NCBI GenBank assembly: GCA_016165875.1
Contig: JABBOT010000005.1
Coordinates: 2,816,692 to 2,880,691, forward strand
Reading direction: 5' to 3'
DNA length: 64,000 nucleotides
Source: Acanthopleura granulata
Lineage: Eukaryota; Mollusca; Polyplacophora; Chitonida; Chitonidae
Shown: piece after piece, positions 37,986 to 50,700 of the stretch
Position numbering within the stretch: the stretch's first letter is position 1
How the letters are laid out: the number at the start of each line of letters is the position of its first letter
Program-made: the position numbers and the translations under genes
Notes under the pieces: model-generated
Databases searched by the model: none
Told to the model about the DNA's origin: nothing
The model's input: only the letters and a program-made list of their open reading frames with translations

Positions 37986-40470
37986 GTGTTCCACTAGCAA
38001 CTGGGTTAGTGGGTGGACGGAATGTCTAGCTGAATATCTTACATCGGACAGAAAACTAACGCTATGTAGGTTCCTGACATAACACCACAGCCGGAACATT
38101 ATAATAGGGGTTGGGTTCGAGCGTAAAACGTCAGAGGCCTAAAGACCAAGGACTCTGTAAGCTATTGATTAGCTACATCGGTCAACGCTTTCTACATAAA
38201 ACGGTTATTATTCTGGTCATTAAACCTCATATTGACACGTAGTTTAAAAATGCATTTATGTCTCTGTGAACAAATTAGACAACTTACCTTGCAAGAAAAG
38301 TTCCGCTTGAAACTCTTGCCTCTTTATAAAGCTTTCACTTTATGATAACAGCCTCTAACCAGAGTCGTCCAGTATAAATGACTGTTATGGTCACGTCGCG
38401 ACACTGGCTGTCTTCGATAACGAGACAGTTATCGTCTAAATGTTTGCAATGACGGTGACGTCGACCGTTTTCCTACAGTAAACATGTCCGTGTCACTAAC
38501 ACCGTCTTTGGGGTCAGAATGATTTTCAGTGGCACGAGGTCGCTAAGACAAAGTTGCCGGCAGAACAGAGATTAGCACGAACAGAGTTTCCGATGAGACA
38601 ACTCGTGTAGGTATGTACAGTAACCTACATATATTCCTTATGTCTGTTGTTCACCAGATAGGCGGAGCTGTATAAGGAGTATGTAAATACTGACAGAATG
38701 ACTTAAGTATATTGAACAGATTTAAGATCGGGTAGGTCAATGTAAAGACGTGCTTTTATAAATGATGTGTTTACATATCTTTACTTCCGGAGAAAACTAT
38801 TGATAAACTATGACAGATCTGTTGTGAATACGTACAAACAGCTATGGGATCCCTAAATTGCATTGCTATATACAATAAATTCCGATAAATATCACAACAA
38901 TAGCTTTTTTGAGTATGAAAAATTCAGAGGTGGACGTAAACAGCGATTATATCGTTGTCCAGTCGATCATGTTACCGGAACTTCCTCGGTGTGTAATTTG
39001 AGTCTGGTTTCCTTAATCCCCTACATATAGTGTCAACGTAATACACAGGGCGAATGTTACAAATTCTGTGTTTAAAACAGGTCATTGTATGGCGTGGATT
39101 TCCTGTTCAGAGTAATCTATGATACTCCAGGCTAAATATATAAATAGGTACATTATTAAAGTATAAAAAATAAATGAACAAACATATAAGTACTTAAACA
39201 AGAAAGGTACCATCCTTTTTTGAAAATTTGAACAACGGATGAACAGAAACATAAATTAACGTTTCCTAGAATGTCTCTGTGGGAAAGGGATTATAAAACA
39301 GAAACAAACTGCCTTTCCAAAAATGTACACCGGTAAACCTGACAGTAAACCGAAGCATTAACGCAAGACCAAGAGTGAGTAATCACTGCACTTAATGCCA
39401 AACTTTTATCACTTTTCCTTGCTAAGTTATAGAGCGATTACACAGGCTTCGGTTTCAACACGGGTCGTGTTTGTGCAACTTGTGAGCCCCGGATCGTTTT
39501 GCCTGATATTTGAAAGAAGCGGATATACGCCCTTGCTGGTTGACTTGACGTCCAAGGATGTAGGCCACACCGGAACTTGAGGCGGATTGTCATACCCGGT
39601 GTCATCGGCATAGTGTGCCGGTGAGGCAGTGCTATCGGTATTGGGGTTGGTCTGCTATGAGATGACACTTATATGGGTGATACAATTGTAATGATATTGA
39701 AAGTTACCTTAAAAGGGGCGCATTGATATTTTCGTTGTGTTTACCCACGGAAATAATGATGAATTTTGTTCGTTAGCAATAAGCTCCCAGTTAGGGTTAT
39801 TTCCTTGTGCTCTTTTGTCCACCACTTCTAGTTCGGACCATTGTAGGCCAACATCATGCCGTTGTTGGATCGCCACGCACATGGCCTTGTCTCATTGACT
39901 AGAGGCCCTTCCTTGAATACATATGGAAATAGTTCCTTGGGCAAAACCCTGACAAACCAGGAGAAATAGAACCGGCCCTGTCTTTGAATTACAGTGCATG
40001 ACTTTTCATAGAGGCCGTGGTTTATGGGGGAGCAGGACGGGAAGTGGACATAGTAAACACATAGGGGAGCATAGTGGACACAGTAAACCCCTTGTCTTCA
40101 TATGACAGGTAATATATCTTCACCCGCGGTGTTGATGGCCACTTTGGCATCACCAATTGAAACTCACCATCGTAGGATAGGATAGGAGATAGTTACTCTT
40201 CGTCTTTCTGTTGGTATTTCTTAATCCTGTTAATCCATATAAAATACATGGAGGTGAAAGTTAATCTTATGTATATAGGCCCTTTAGATTCACTTCGTGA
40301 AAATATTTCTGTATCATCGTTGCTGGAAGAATCTTAATAGATTTCGGAAAAAACGTGAATTTCTATTTGCCTTTGCAAAATTGAGTAATATGGAGTTAGA
40401 TCACTTTATACGGAGGCCAGTTAGGCGTAACGAAACATTTCGCATTTACTGTTATGGATAATATTTTGTA

Positions 40471-40668
40471 ATTATGGTGGGAGGAAACCGGGCAGAGACC
40501 CGGAGGAAACCCACGACCATCCGCAGGTTGCTGGCAGACCTTCCCACGTACGACCGGAGAGGAAGCCAGCATGGGCTGGACTTGAGCTCACAGTGACCTC
40601 ATTCGTGGGAGGCTTCGGGTCATTGTGGTGCCATAGCGAACTAACCGACTGAGCCACGGAAGCCCCCT
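40471..40668 (-). mobile_element. SINE copy, minus, tail missing
   Basis: Starts in the core (ATTATGGTGGGAGGAAACCG) and runs to the head (AACCGACTGAGCCACGGAAG). The usual GGTGTTTTACGCC tail is absent, an unusual truncation because most copies here lose the head. Confidence 0.85.
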
Positions 40669-41384
40669 ACATGGTTTTGCCCTGGAAATATATGTACATG
40701 TATGACAATACATGAGCCATTGTTTAACCTATATGTGGAATATTTTATCACTCACAAATTCAGTAACATAAACAAAACTGTACAGTGCAGTGTGCTTTCC
40801 TACATCTCCAGTGAAAATCATGCATAACTTATGACACTGAATATTTAGTATCAGAACACTTTTCATTTTATTCCCTGTATGTAATTGTTGATGAACAGGG
40901 AATTTGTGGTGATTTCTTGCTATGGCTTTAAAATGAATTCTAATTTTCATTGTGCACCAAATGTCTTCTACCAATGTGGCGTCCATTGCAACCTTGTTCG
41001 CGCTCTCATTTCTGACAAAGTTCGTAGGGCCGTTTGAGCTCTCGCTAACGTTTCTTGCAGATCAAGTGTCTACCATCAATATATGGTGTGCACTTCCTTA
41101 CGTCAAACATTCATGGGTAAAGTTCGTAAATTATTCATCAATGTGTGTTCGTTTTCTCAGTGATGTGCTTTGGTTTCTTCACCGCCAAAGTACAGGGCCT
41201 AAGTGAATGACTCCTGAATATCGCGTTAAACAACTGGGGTCAGTTCACAGCTTTGACCTCAGTCAACATTTGAAATGTCATTTTATACACTTATTTTTAG
41301 ACCATGTGAGTTAAAATTGGAAACATTTAACACGAGTTATGTTAAGACAAGATAGACCAAAGACAAGTGCTTAATTCAAATATG

Positions 41385-41620
41385 GTGTTCATTATTTTTC
41401 GGTATATTTTACACTGATTAAAAAGGAAATAAAGATTGGGGTGCTACGGCGACTTTTTGCGCCATATTGAAGCCAAATTGCCTCGGGTATATGTACCTGC
41501 ATGCGGGTATAAGATTATGTTGTTTTAGCTATATGAGATGGAGCAGCCTAAGGGTGTACCGCCTACTTACAGTGTATATGCGGGTGTGAGCGCATTCACA
41601 CCTGGAGTACACTGATACTG
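41385..41620. repeat. Dispersed repeat pair member with 54648-54830
   Basis: TTATTTTTCGGTATATTTTA, CTGATTAAAAAGGAAATAAA, GGTGCTACGGCGACTTTTTG and CCATATTGA match the order of blocks at 54648-54730. A weaker GCGCATTCACACCTGG match follows. Confidence 0.5.
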
Positions 41621-41728
41621 CTTTCTTATATGTATATATCTGTTGGCTTTTGGTATTAGACGTGTTTTTCAACTCGCCACAGGAATATAACTGTTTCCTA
41701 TTTCACCAAAAATTAATCTTTGTATGAA

Positions 41729-41777
41729 CTTGAGTACGGCATAAAACACCAATCAAATAAATCAAATCAAATAAATT
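41729..41777 (+). mobile_element. SINE tail fragment
   Basis: Only GAGTACGGCATAAAACACCA and the short A/T repeat AATCAAATAAATC remain. Confidence 0.6.
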
Positions 41778-42130
41778 TTCGCGACAAGGAAAGATTTCCA
41801 CTGTCCCAAAAATGCTTCCCTCTACACGTGCCAAAAACACTTTTAAGTTTTAAAACTTTTAAAAAGAGGAAACTGGTTTTATCCAACGATTATTTAATCC
41901 AAGTTAAGCATGTCATGCTGCTTATCATTTACTTCATATCTGTTTAAAGTCGTGCAACAGTCTAACGTTCGTATTTGAGAAAGGTAGACAATAAAGACCT
42001 GCCAAGGTCGATGGTTTACCCCACATAGGCTGGTTTCGTCCAATCATGAACTGACTGCCATCGTGAAAGACTCCCGAACACGGATCCGTTCTATACGTGT
42101 TACTAGGTGACACCATCATTATGTTATCTC

Positions 42131-42381
42131 AGGCCCAGTGGGTTAACTGGCTAGTGCAGCGTGATGACTCAGGAGCCTTTTATCAATACGATCGCTGTGA
42201 GTTCAATCTCAGCTCACGCTGCCTTCCTCTCCGGTCGCACGTGGGAAGGTCTGCCAGCATCTTACGGATGGTAGTGGATTTCCTCCGTGCTCTGCCCACC
42301 ATAATGTCGGCAGCTGTCGTATAAGTGAAATACGCTGTTTTCTTGAGTTCGGCGTAAAACACCAATGAAATAAATAATTAA
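42131..42381 (+). mobile_element. SINE copy, plus, near full length
   Basis: Head GGCCCAGTGGGTTAACTGGC, B-box-like GTGAGTTCAATCTC, core CTCCGGTCGCACGTGGGAAG and tail GGCGTAAAACACCAATGAAA. About 15 bp are missing from the GGGCTCTGCCCGGTTTCCTC block. Confidence 0.85.
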
Positions 42382-45300
42382 ATCTATAACTATTCCTTAG
42401 ATGTCATTGTCGGGTATTGTCTCTCTCATACACCTTACTGTTCGTCACCATTCACAAGTTCCATGTGTCACTTTTTTTCACCATTCATCAATTCTATATA
42501 CATGTAATACTATTACTAGAAGCCATCTAACTATTCCATGAGTTAATACTTATTAGACACCACCACACATTCCATAAATGTTACAGTTGGACACCATTTC
42601 GTAATAGAGTGGATACTTGGTTACTTGGTAACCTCAAGGCCTATTGCTAGCAGACATTTCCAAACGCCTTTCATTTATTAATGTCGGATTATGACACTTA
42701 TTTTATTGTTTATTGGTGCTTAACACTTATGTCGTATAAGCAAACATTTTTCACTCAAACGATGGGGCAAATCGTTGTAGTAGCCAAGGGCTATGAAATG
42801 GCCAAGACTTCTTAGCCTGTACACAACGATGTATTAGTACTGGAAACTTGTATGTTGTTTACTTGGCTAAAACAGCTCAGCAATCCAGAAAACCAGGGCA
42901 ATATATGCTTGTACCTCACGGAACCCAAAAGTAAAGGTTGTGGCCTACTTCTTCACCGTCGGAAACAAGGCCTGGCCAACACACTCCTCAGAACATGCAG
43001 CAGCTAAGCTGTCCTGCTGGGGTCGCTCTGGCCTTGATATAACTCCCTTGGCCATTTGGCCGGCGTGCGTCAATAACAGCTCAGGTTTCGATGCCTTACC
43101 CCCACCCCATCCGTCCAGGCCCCTCTCACGCCTACAGCCTCTCCACATTGGTATTGTCCTTGAGATGGTGTACACCTTACCTCTCGGTATTGTTACAGCT
43201 GTCTATGATACAGGAACACTTGCGTTCAATCTATCCCAAGGGGAAACATGTGTGGAACGAAGGTTTTTAAATGTCAAAGCATTAGGCCTACACCCAGACA
43301 AAGGGAAAATAAAGGTTGCCAAGAAATTTATTTACTTAGAAGAAAAATTGCAAAGCAGGCACAAATATATCCTGTCTATTTCGTAATTGTGTTGGCGGTA
43401 ATATTGCATGCGGATATCACAAGTTGTAAAGTTCAGGTTCACACTGGCATAGTCATTGCATAAAGTATAATTGACTCCTAGCTATTCTATTCTATTGTGT
43501 TTCGATACTTAATTCTTGATTACCTACTGTAAGATAGCTTGTTTTTATTCCGAAATAGGGTGTATGTAATGTGTGATATGTATCGTGTGAATGTGTGATA
43601 TGTATCGTGTGGAGGCCTACTTGTGCCGTGACTCGAAAAAGAAAGCCCCACAAACTACACCATTATAAATCAGCTTACGTAATCATTCTTTCGATTTCAA
43701 GGAAACTCGATGTATGGTCGTGTTTTTATATAAAGCGTTTACATATATGTGTCAGTTCGCTAATTTCCGAAGAAGAACCCAACAGAAAGTAAAGATCTAC
43801 AGGGGAAAGCGATAACGTTGTGCAAGGGAAAGTTATGTTGGAATAGAGGAAATACTGAATCTCAGTTCTGGAAAATAGAGCATCTCTATACGCTTGCGCA
43901 GTGGTTCCAACAAAACTCAGCGAAATCAAAAGGCAACGTCGGCTTTCAAGGTCAAGGTTTATGTTTCTTTTATGCTAATTAAAAACCCATTTAAAACGTT
44001 ATCTTGAACGGGTCCTAGGTGATGTTTTACTCTTTTGTGGTAGACATCATTTCGTTGCAAACATAATTTCGTCGCATAACACCATGTCGTGGCACAACCA
44101 GCAGATATGATAACATGGCAATGCGGTGGCAGTCTGATAATTCATACATCCTTGTGATTTCACCAATTCTTGTGATGATTTCCCGATGTGGAGAGGGAAA
44201 TCACTCTGGGTTTAGGCAAGTGTAGGCATGTTGTAAGGGAAAACTAAATCAGCAATCTATATTTTATTGTCCGATGCGGTCGCATGTTCGAATCTAGCTC
44301 TCGCTGGCACGTTTGCGGCTTTAAGTCAGGAAATTTGTTGGGTATATATAACTACACGGCGAAGTGCGGTGATCTTCTTCAAGCTAATGGAGCTTCACAC
44401 AAAATCCCTTGTCTGATTACTGATACTGAATAAATGATAACGTATGTTGAGCTAATTCTTTGTAAATGTAACATTTATTTCATCGAAGAACTGAAACTTG
44501 TAGGCGGCCAGAGGCAAATGCGCAAAAACTACATATAGTACCTACTTCTGAACTCTTATATGATTAGACAAGCTTCAAGCTATTGCTGTGGTAATTATTA
44601 TTTTCTCATGGTTTTAAAGCACGAGATAAGCTTTACAGTGTCTTTGTATAAACAAGCACCTGCTATAAACCCCGAAAAACAACAGCTTGTGCTCTTCACA
44701 AGGTTTTCGTTCGCCCTGGGTCAAAAGGTTTGTAGAATTGTGTGTTTTTGTGCTTCAAAGATACATGCGCTGGGATAGTTATTCGGTCAGGGGAAATTTA
44801 CCAAGACTTTTTACATGGAAATGTGATTTTGAGTTGATTTAATTCTTGATAAACACCATTCTCAAGAATTTTTAACTTTTACGATGGCAGTCATTTTACT
44901 GGTGGGGGAAACCGTAGTGTCCGGCGTGAACCACCCTAATTGTGACCCAGGCATACGGATATGCGCAAGGCACACTAATCAACTGGATAGAGCAGACTAT
45001 TTTGGAGACCTATAAGTGATATGTCAGTTCCTTATCGTACGGTTAGCGGGTGACCGGTTGACATGACCTCTTAAGCATTTGGGAAATACTCTGCCAACTT
45101 GGCGGGTGACCCGAACTGATGATACTTGTATAGAAATAACTCGTCGAGGACCTGAAAAGTGGTACGAATGCACGAAAATTGCATTGAAAATTACTGCTAT
45201 TCTGATAAAACTCTTTGTAGCTGTGGACAAGATATGTTCGCCTGAACATAAATAATTTTATATAGGAAAAACAAGAGCCGCTGTTTGCAGCCATTTAGGC

Positions 45301-46422
45301 ATATGCAAAAGGGTTTTATCAACTTATTGTTTGCAAACAGAAAACTGACACCATACCTAGAGGAGACAATATGCATGGTCGAGAGTTCGGATTGAACAGA
45401 TCTTACATCCGGTCAATGCTCTGTAGGTTAAAGACATATGGTAAAATGACAATATTACCTTGATGTGATAGCACTAGATCAAAGAACGTTCTACGTAGCT
45501 CTCGATGTACAGCCTTAGGGCAGTCCCAAGCTTTACATGGATTGTAGGCCGTAATTCTTTATTTTGGAATCAACTGAGATTTTTTTATACCTAAATTGCA
45601 AACTGAATGCTAATCTGTCAAGTGGGGTGGTACCCCGCCGTTGGCATTTGACACAGTTCACATCCGGTTTGAATGACGAAAGGAAATGTTATGAAGCTAA
45701 AATTAGTTGAAATACACATGACAGTAAATGGAGTGTGTAAGCCTGCATTGTCTAACTGAGAGTGTTCATCGAGTGTCCTGTGGATTGAGAATATCGCCAC
45801 TCCAAGACAAACTAAAGCACATGCATATGAGAGTAAATTAAGCCTATGTGTGCATGATGGTCATTGTCCTTTTCAGATATGCAAGTGCTTCATTGGTTGA
45901 TCGGTTCCTGGATTGTCCAAGAAACACTGTGTCTGATAGAAAGTTTCATCGGTTCATCCCAGGGGGCTCTGCATTCATGTGACCTTCACCGTTGTGGCCA
46001 AGCCAGTGCCGCTTAAACGAGACGAAACCCTTTATATAAATAAACTCTTTGAGGTGATTTTGAAGTTGACAGAGTGACATCACACAGTTTATATGGAAAA
46101 CAAATTCTGATTTATAATACCGCAACGTTTTGATGTACATTCTAACATCATTGTGAAGAGAATGAGCATACAACCAAAATGATAACTTATATGCTATGAG
46201 GTGGGTGCTGAGAAAACATTAATTGTGACTACAACACACACGTGTACACACATATGGCTAGACATTATTAAAAACATATTAAATATTATACTACTTGGCT
46301 GATGTAGCACCTGCACAAACAAACATACAGTATGATAATGCAGATATACAGGGTAAAGACAACACTCGTGATATGATTCTGATGAACAAGATATTTATGA
46401 AGAGCAACATTTTTCTGAAGGT

Positions 46423-46747
46423 CTAACGGGGTATGTCAGTCATGAGATCATCGTAGGCTTTTAGGATTAAAAATCCTTGGTCTTTACTGATCTGTGATTT
46501 AGTCTTCCGGATCACAATGGCTTTCATCAGTTTTCTGGTTGTGGTGTTGATTATGTTTGTCTTAAAACGTTTAACATTGTTCCGATCTGTCATGTGGTGG
46601 GGGGTAACTAACATGTTCGGAGATGGCTGATTTTATATCTTTACTTTGAGTGGAGGTCTGGTGTTCTTTGATTCTTTTGTTCAGTGGTCTGGTAGTCTCA
46701 CCACTGGAGAGATAAATTCTGTACACACAGCATTTGGGTTGCTGTGT
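46423..46747 (-). pseudogene. Decayed GIY-YIG domain, Penelope-like retroelement relic
   Basis: Two overlapping minus-strand frames read like the end of a GIY-YIG nuclease-bearing retroelement protein. Frame one (46747-46571) gives CCVYRIYL, then SGETTRPLNKRIKEHQTST and KSAISEHV, before a stop. Frame two (46614-46423) gives RKLMKAIVIRKTKSQISKDQG and ends near LKAYDDLM. This order (VYxIxC, YIGET-R-L--R--EH, then REAI-IR...LNRD-G) is typical of Penelope-like elements. The frame shift, a shortened Cys/YIG segment and the lack of reverse transcriptase around it mark a dead fragment. The assignment is by eye. Confidence 0.55.
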
Positions 46748-47709
46748 GGTAGTGGATGGTCTTTTTTTTTTATTATTTATATAAAAATAGGAAATAAATT
46801 AAAGAACTATGCCTTCATGAATATTTTGAATGAAGTGACCTCTGAAAACCAGTTTTTAATCATCAATGCCTGTGCCCTAACTATTTACCGTCATCTTTCA
46901 TAAATTTTTGCTGCCCTGTCAAAAAAAAGGATTTAAAGTGGGATAAAGTACAATGGTCCTTGGGGCCCAGATCTAAATGATGTGACGTCACATCATTTTC
47001 ATCACAAGAATTGCACTTTTATGTCAACAGGACATTTTCAAAATAGTTATTTTGTATGGGATCGCCTTAAGATCATTCCAGTAAGTTTTAATGGATTTTT
47101 TTCCTCTCAAAATAATAGGAAAACCTTTATAAAATATTTGGTCTCTAATACAAACCCGCCTTAGATGCGCATGTAAATTAGCCAATATGTTTTTAAAGCT
47201 CCATTATCTGAGAGAATATCCCTAAAAATATTGTGCCAGATGATCAGTTGGCACTAATGAAAGCTGTTTAGTTGTTTTTGTAGTTCAGACAATTCTCTAG
47301 ACAGTGTAACAACAGAACAGTGGCCTGTATGTTTCCAGGCTAACACCTAAAATGTTCTCGCTTTAAAAAGTGGGATAGCTGGCCAGAAAATGCTGTGTTC
47401 ATGTGTTTGAAAGTGGTTATCTCCCCCTGACTGTGAGTTGTTTACCTGTGCATACCTGAGCAATGACACAGGTAAATAGGGAGAAGTCTGAAAATTTGTG
47501 AGGATGATAATTTCTGACGGTCAGATTTTGCCATAAAAATAAAACTTTAGAATAACCATGAAGACAGCTTGAGATCGAGCTTTTTATTTATTTAAAATTT
47601 TATGGCCACCAATTTGAAGAAGGCCGACAATTTAATTAGGTCACGGCGTGTCAATCGCTGCTCCCGGTAATAACAGGTGAACTTCAGGCGCAGTTGAGAA
47701 GAGGACAAA
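46748..47709. other. 5' flank of the tetraspan gene
   Basis: A/T-rich up to about 47580, then slightly richer in CpG directly before the ATG (GTCACGGCGTGTCAATCGCT onward), where the leader and start site should lie. No clear TATA box. Confidence 0.4.
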
Positions 47710-47781
47710 ATGGCGATTTTTAATCGTTTCTTCTGCTGGCCTCTTCAAACAGCAGCTTTCGTTGGTTACATATTTGTAACG
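47710..47781 (+). CDS. Tetraspan gene exon 1
   Basis: ATG in context ACAAAATGG, 24 codons, donor TAACG|GTGAGT in phase 0. Encodes the cytosolic N-terminus MAIFNRFFCWPLQ and the first part of TM1. Confidence 0.88.
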
Positions 47782-50700
47782 GTGAGTTGCTTACATGTAA
47801 TACATACAATTCACCAGGGGAATTAATTAATTTGACTTCACTAACACCCTCTTATGATTAAACCGAAACTCGATATAATCGTGAACGATAACAACAACAA
47901 CAACACCTTTACCTGATAAAGATGGTAATTTTTAAAATTTCGATTGAAGTTAACTTGATTGACAGTTTGCTGTGTGGCTGTAACTGAACAGTAGCCTAGG
48001 ACACATGTACATATAGTTTTCACACTGAGGTGCACAAAACTTACAGCATGTACAGTTCACAAAATAATAAACTCTCATCGGACATTCAAGTGGCTACTAC
48101 TGTACTTTATCTAATTGTTATGTATTGGTAACTCATGTGAAGTGTATATTTTAACCTTATTCATAGTTCATGCACATGTTCTTAGCTTGTACATCTATAA
48201 CACTGTTTGTTTGACCAGCGCTGCGTTACCATGCCTCTTAACACGTCAGTGTTACAATGTTACTAGTATTTATCAGTGCTTTAATCGAATTCTTAGGCTC
48301 TTTTGGCCTTAAATGAATAAATATACATTCAGGTATATGAAGAATTGCAGCAGTATAAATATTACACGACAATATTTCAGCGCAAGAAATGTTATTATAT
48401 ATAAACACAAAGTACATCTTGTAACAAAGTAATCTATTTCTTTAGAAATACCTGATATTCAAATCAAATAACTTTTGTTCATGTAATCTTTCAGTTTACT
48501 TCATTCTTTGCCTTGGTGTTGAGACTGATCGATGTAGCAGCCATATTTGACACTAACTTTGAGATAAACCAAGGTTTCCAATCACACTGGAGATCACATG
48601 GCTGGGATGGTAAGTGTATTTATTTATTTTTTTGATTGGTGTTTTTTGCCGTACTCAAGAATATTTCACTTATAGACTGTAGCCAGCAGTACAGTGAGAG
48701 GAAACATGGTAAGTGTAACCATGAGCAGTATTGTTTATTCTTGAATCTTAAGCCAAGACAAGGCATGAAGATTGTTAGGCTTAATGATGTAAATTTTACG
48801 TGTACCAGTTAGGTCCTAAGTCATTAATTTGTGGATTGTTAGACGATTTAGTTCATGAGCAGATTGTTAGATGATGATACCACCATAATGCTGGCCGTAT
48901 AAGTGAAATATTCTTGAGTACGGCATAAAACACCAATCAAATAAGTGAATAAATAAATATTTTAAAGCATTTTGTGATTTCTTCAAGTTAGGGCAGGATG
49001 TTATTTTGAAGTTCTCCGTTAAGTTATGTGAAGCGTCTTAAAGAGATATGACTTTTCCAGTGTATGTGAATATAGTCATGAAATGAGCATAAGAAATTGA
49101 TTTATGTGTATCCTGTTAGAAGTTAATTAAAGATACTAGAACCCTTAATGAGCAGAATTTCACATTTTACCTTCTGTAGTTCAAAATATTGATCAAATAT
49201 GGACATATGTATATATACTCTGAAAGCTAAATGCCTGCTGGTCTCAAAAAAGCTTTTAAAATTTACCTAACTTTAATATAAGTCAAAATGAAGAGAAAGT
49301 TTGAAAAAAATCAGAGCTGGTTTTCAAAATGCTATTTTTTGGCCTCATTGGAAACTTTTCAATTTTTTTGTTTTTTGCCCAAGTGGATGATTTACTACTT
49401 ACACTAGAAATTGGGCTTACAGATTTTTAGTGTTCATCTTAGATTGTTCTGAGTTATCATGTAAAGTTAAAACTTTCAAAAAGGTAAAAAAAATTTGAAT
49501 CTTTGATGTTGTTTTATTGCACCCCAAATAGCACATTTTTCGAGGCACATGAATATCCTAAAATATTACTTTCCTGCTGAAACTTCAAACCTTTCAGTAG
49601 GACATTGTTTTACCTTCCAAATTTTAAACCTTTCAGTAGGACATTGTTTTACCTTCCAAACTTCAAACCTTTCAGTAGGACATTGTTTTACCTTCCAAAC
49701 TTCAAACCTTTCAGTGGCACATTGTTTTACCTTCCAAACTTCAAAACGTTCAGTAGGACATTGTTTTACCTTCCAAACTTCAAACCTTTCAATATGACAT
49801 TGTTTTACCTTCCAAACTTCAAACCTTTCAGTAGGGCATTGTTTTACCTTCCAAACTTTAAACCTTTCAATAGGACATTGTTTTACCTTCCAAACTTTAA
49901 ACCTTTCAGTAGGACATTGTTTTACCTTCCAAACTACAAACGTTTCAGTAGGACATTGTTTTAAATTCCAAACTTCAAACGTTTCAGTGGGACATTGTTT
50001 TACCTTCCAAACTTCAAACCTTTCAGTAGGACATTGTTTTACCTTCCATACTTCAAACCTTTCAGTGGGACATTGTTTTACCTTCCAAACTTCAAACCTT
50101 TCAGTGGGACATTGTTTTACCTTCCAAACTTCAAACCTTTCTGTAGGACATTGTTTTACCTTCCAAACTTCAAACCTTTCAGTAGGACATTGTTTTACCT
50201 TCCAAACAAACCTCAAAACACCTGCCTAAAATAATAGAACTTTCAAATTTAGATAAAAATGTGTAGCTTAGTCATGGACAAAATTTTAATTAGTTTTCCA
50301 TAGTTGCACTGTAAAATCTACTTTTCACATAGCACAGAATCATTAAATAAACTATATTCTCTTGTTCCTGTTAACATGATCTAGACCAATATGTGAAATA
50401 TCTGCAAACATTTGTCTGTAAGTGAGGCCTAATACACTGAAGATAAAAACATCTCTTATGCCTCAGTATATTTTTTTTATTTACAATGCTTGGAATTAAG
50501 AAAAATTAATTTATTTCTTGAAATTAAGTCATATGCAGAACATTTTCCTGTGTTATTTCTGCAGGTTTTGTGGTGACGGACCTGCTGATGACAATCACCC
50601 ACACCATCGTCTTCATCTTCAGTGTCTTCATGCTCTACCTCACAACCAGAAGGGTAAGTCACGCTGCCATGATGCCATCTTCCCAATGATCACTCAAAGC

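Larger units (their letters stand above)
31031..46422. other. Intergenic spacer between SLC6 and the tetraspan gene
   Basis: No supported gene. Content is SINE copies (35002, 40471, 41729, 42131), dispersed repeats (37830, 41385), a B-box-like GTTCGAATC near 44292 that may be another decayed SINE, and A/T-rich unique sequence. The longest frame (42940-43386 plus) has no family likeness and no splice context. Confidence 0.6.

Noticed and set aside
42940..43386. 148-codon plus frame in the spacer
   Set aside because: No family resemblance, no splice context and mixed composition; likely chance.
49566..50216. 216-codon minus-strand open frame
   Set aside because: It is wholly a read-through of the 39-bp array; the same array also leaves two plus frames open, and it lies inside an intron of a well-supported gene.
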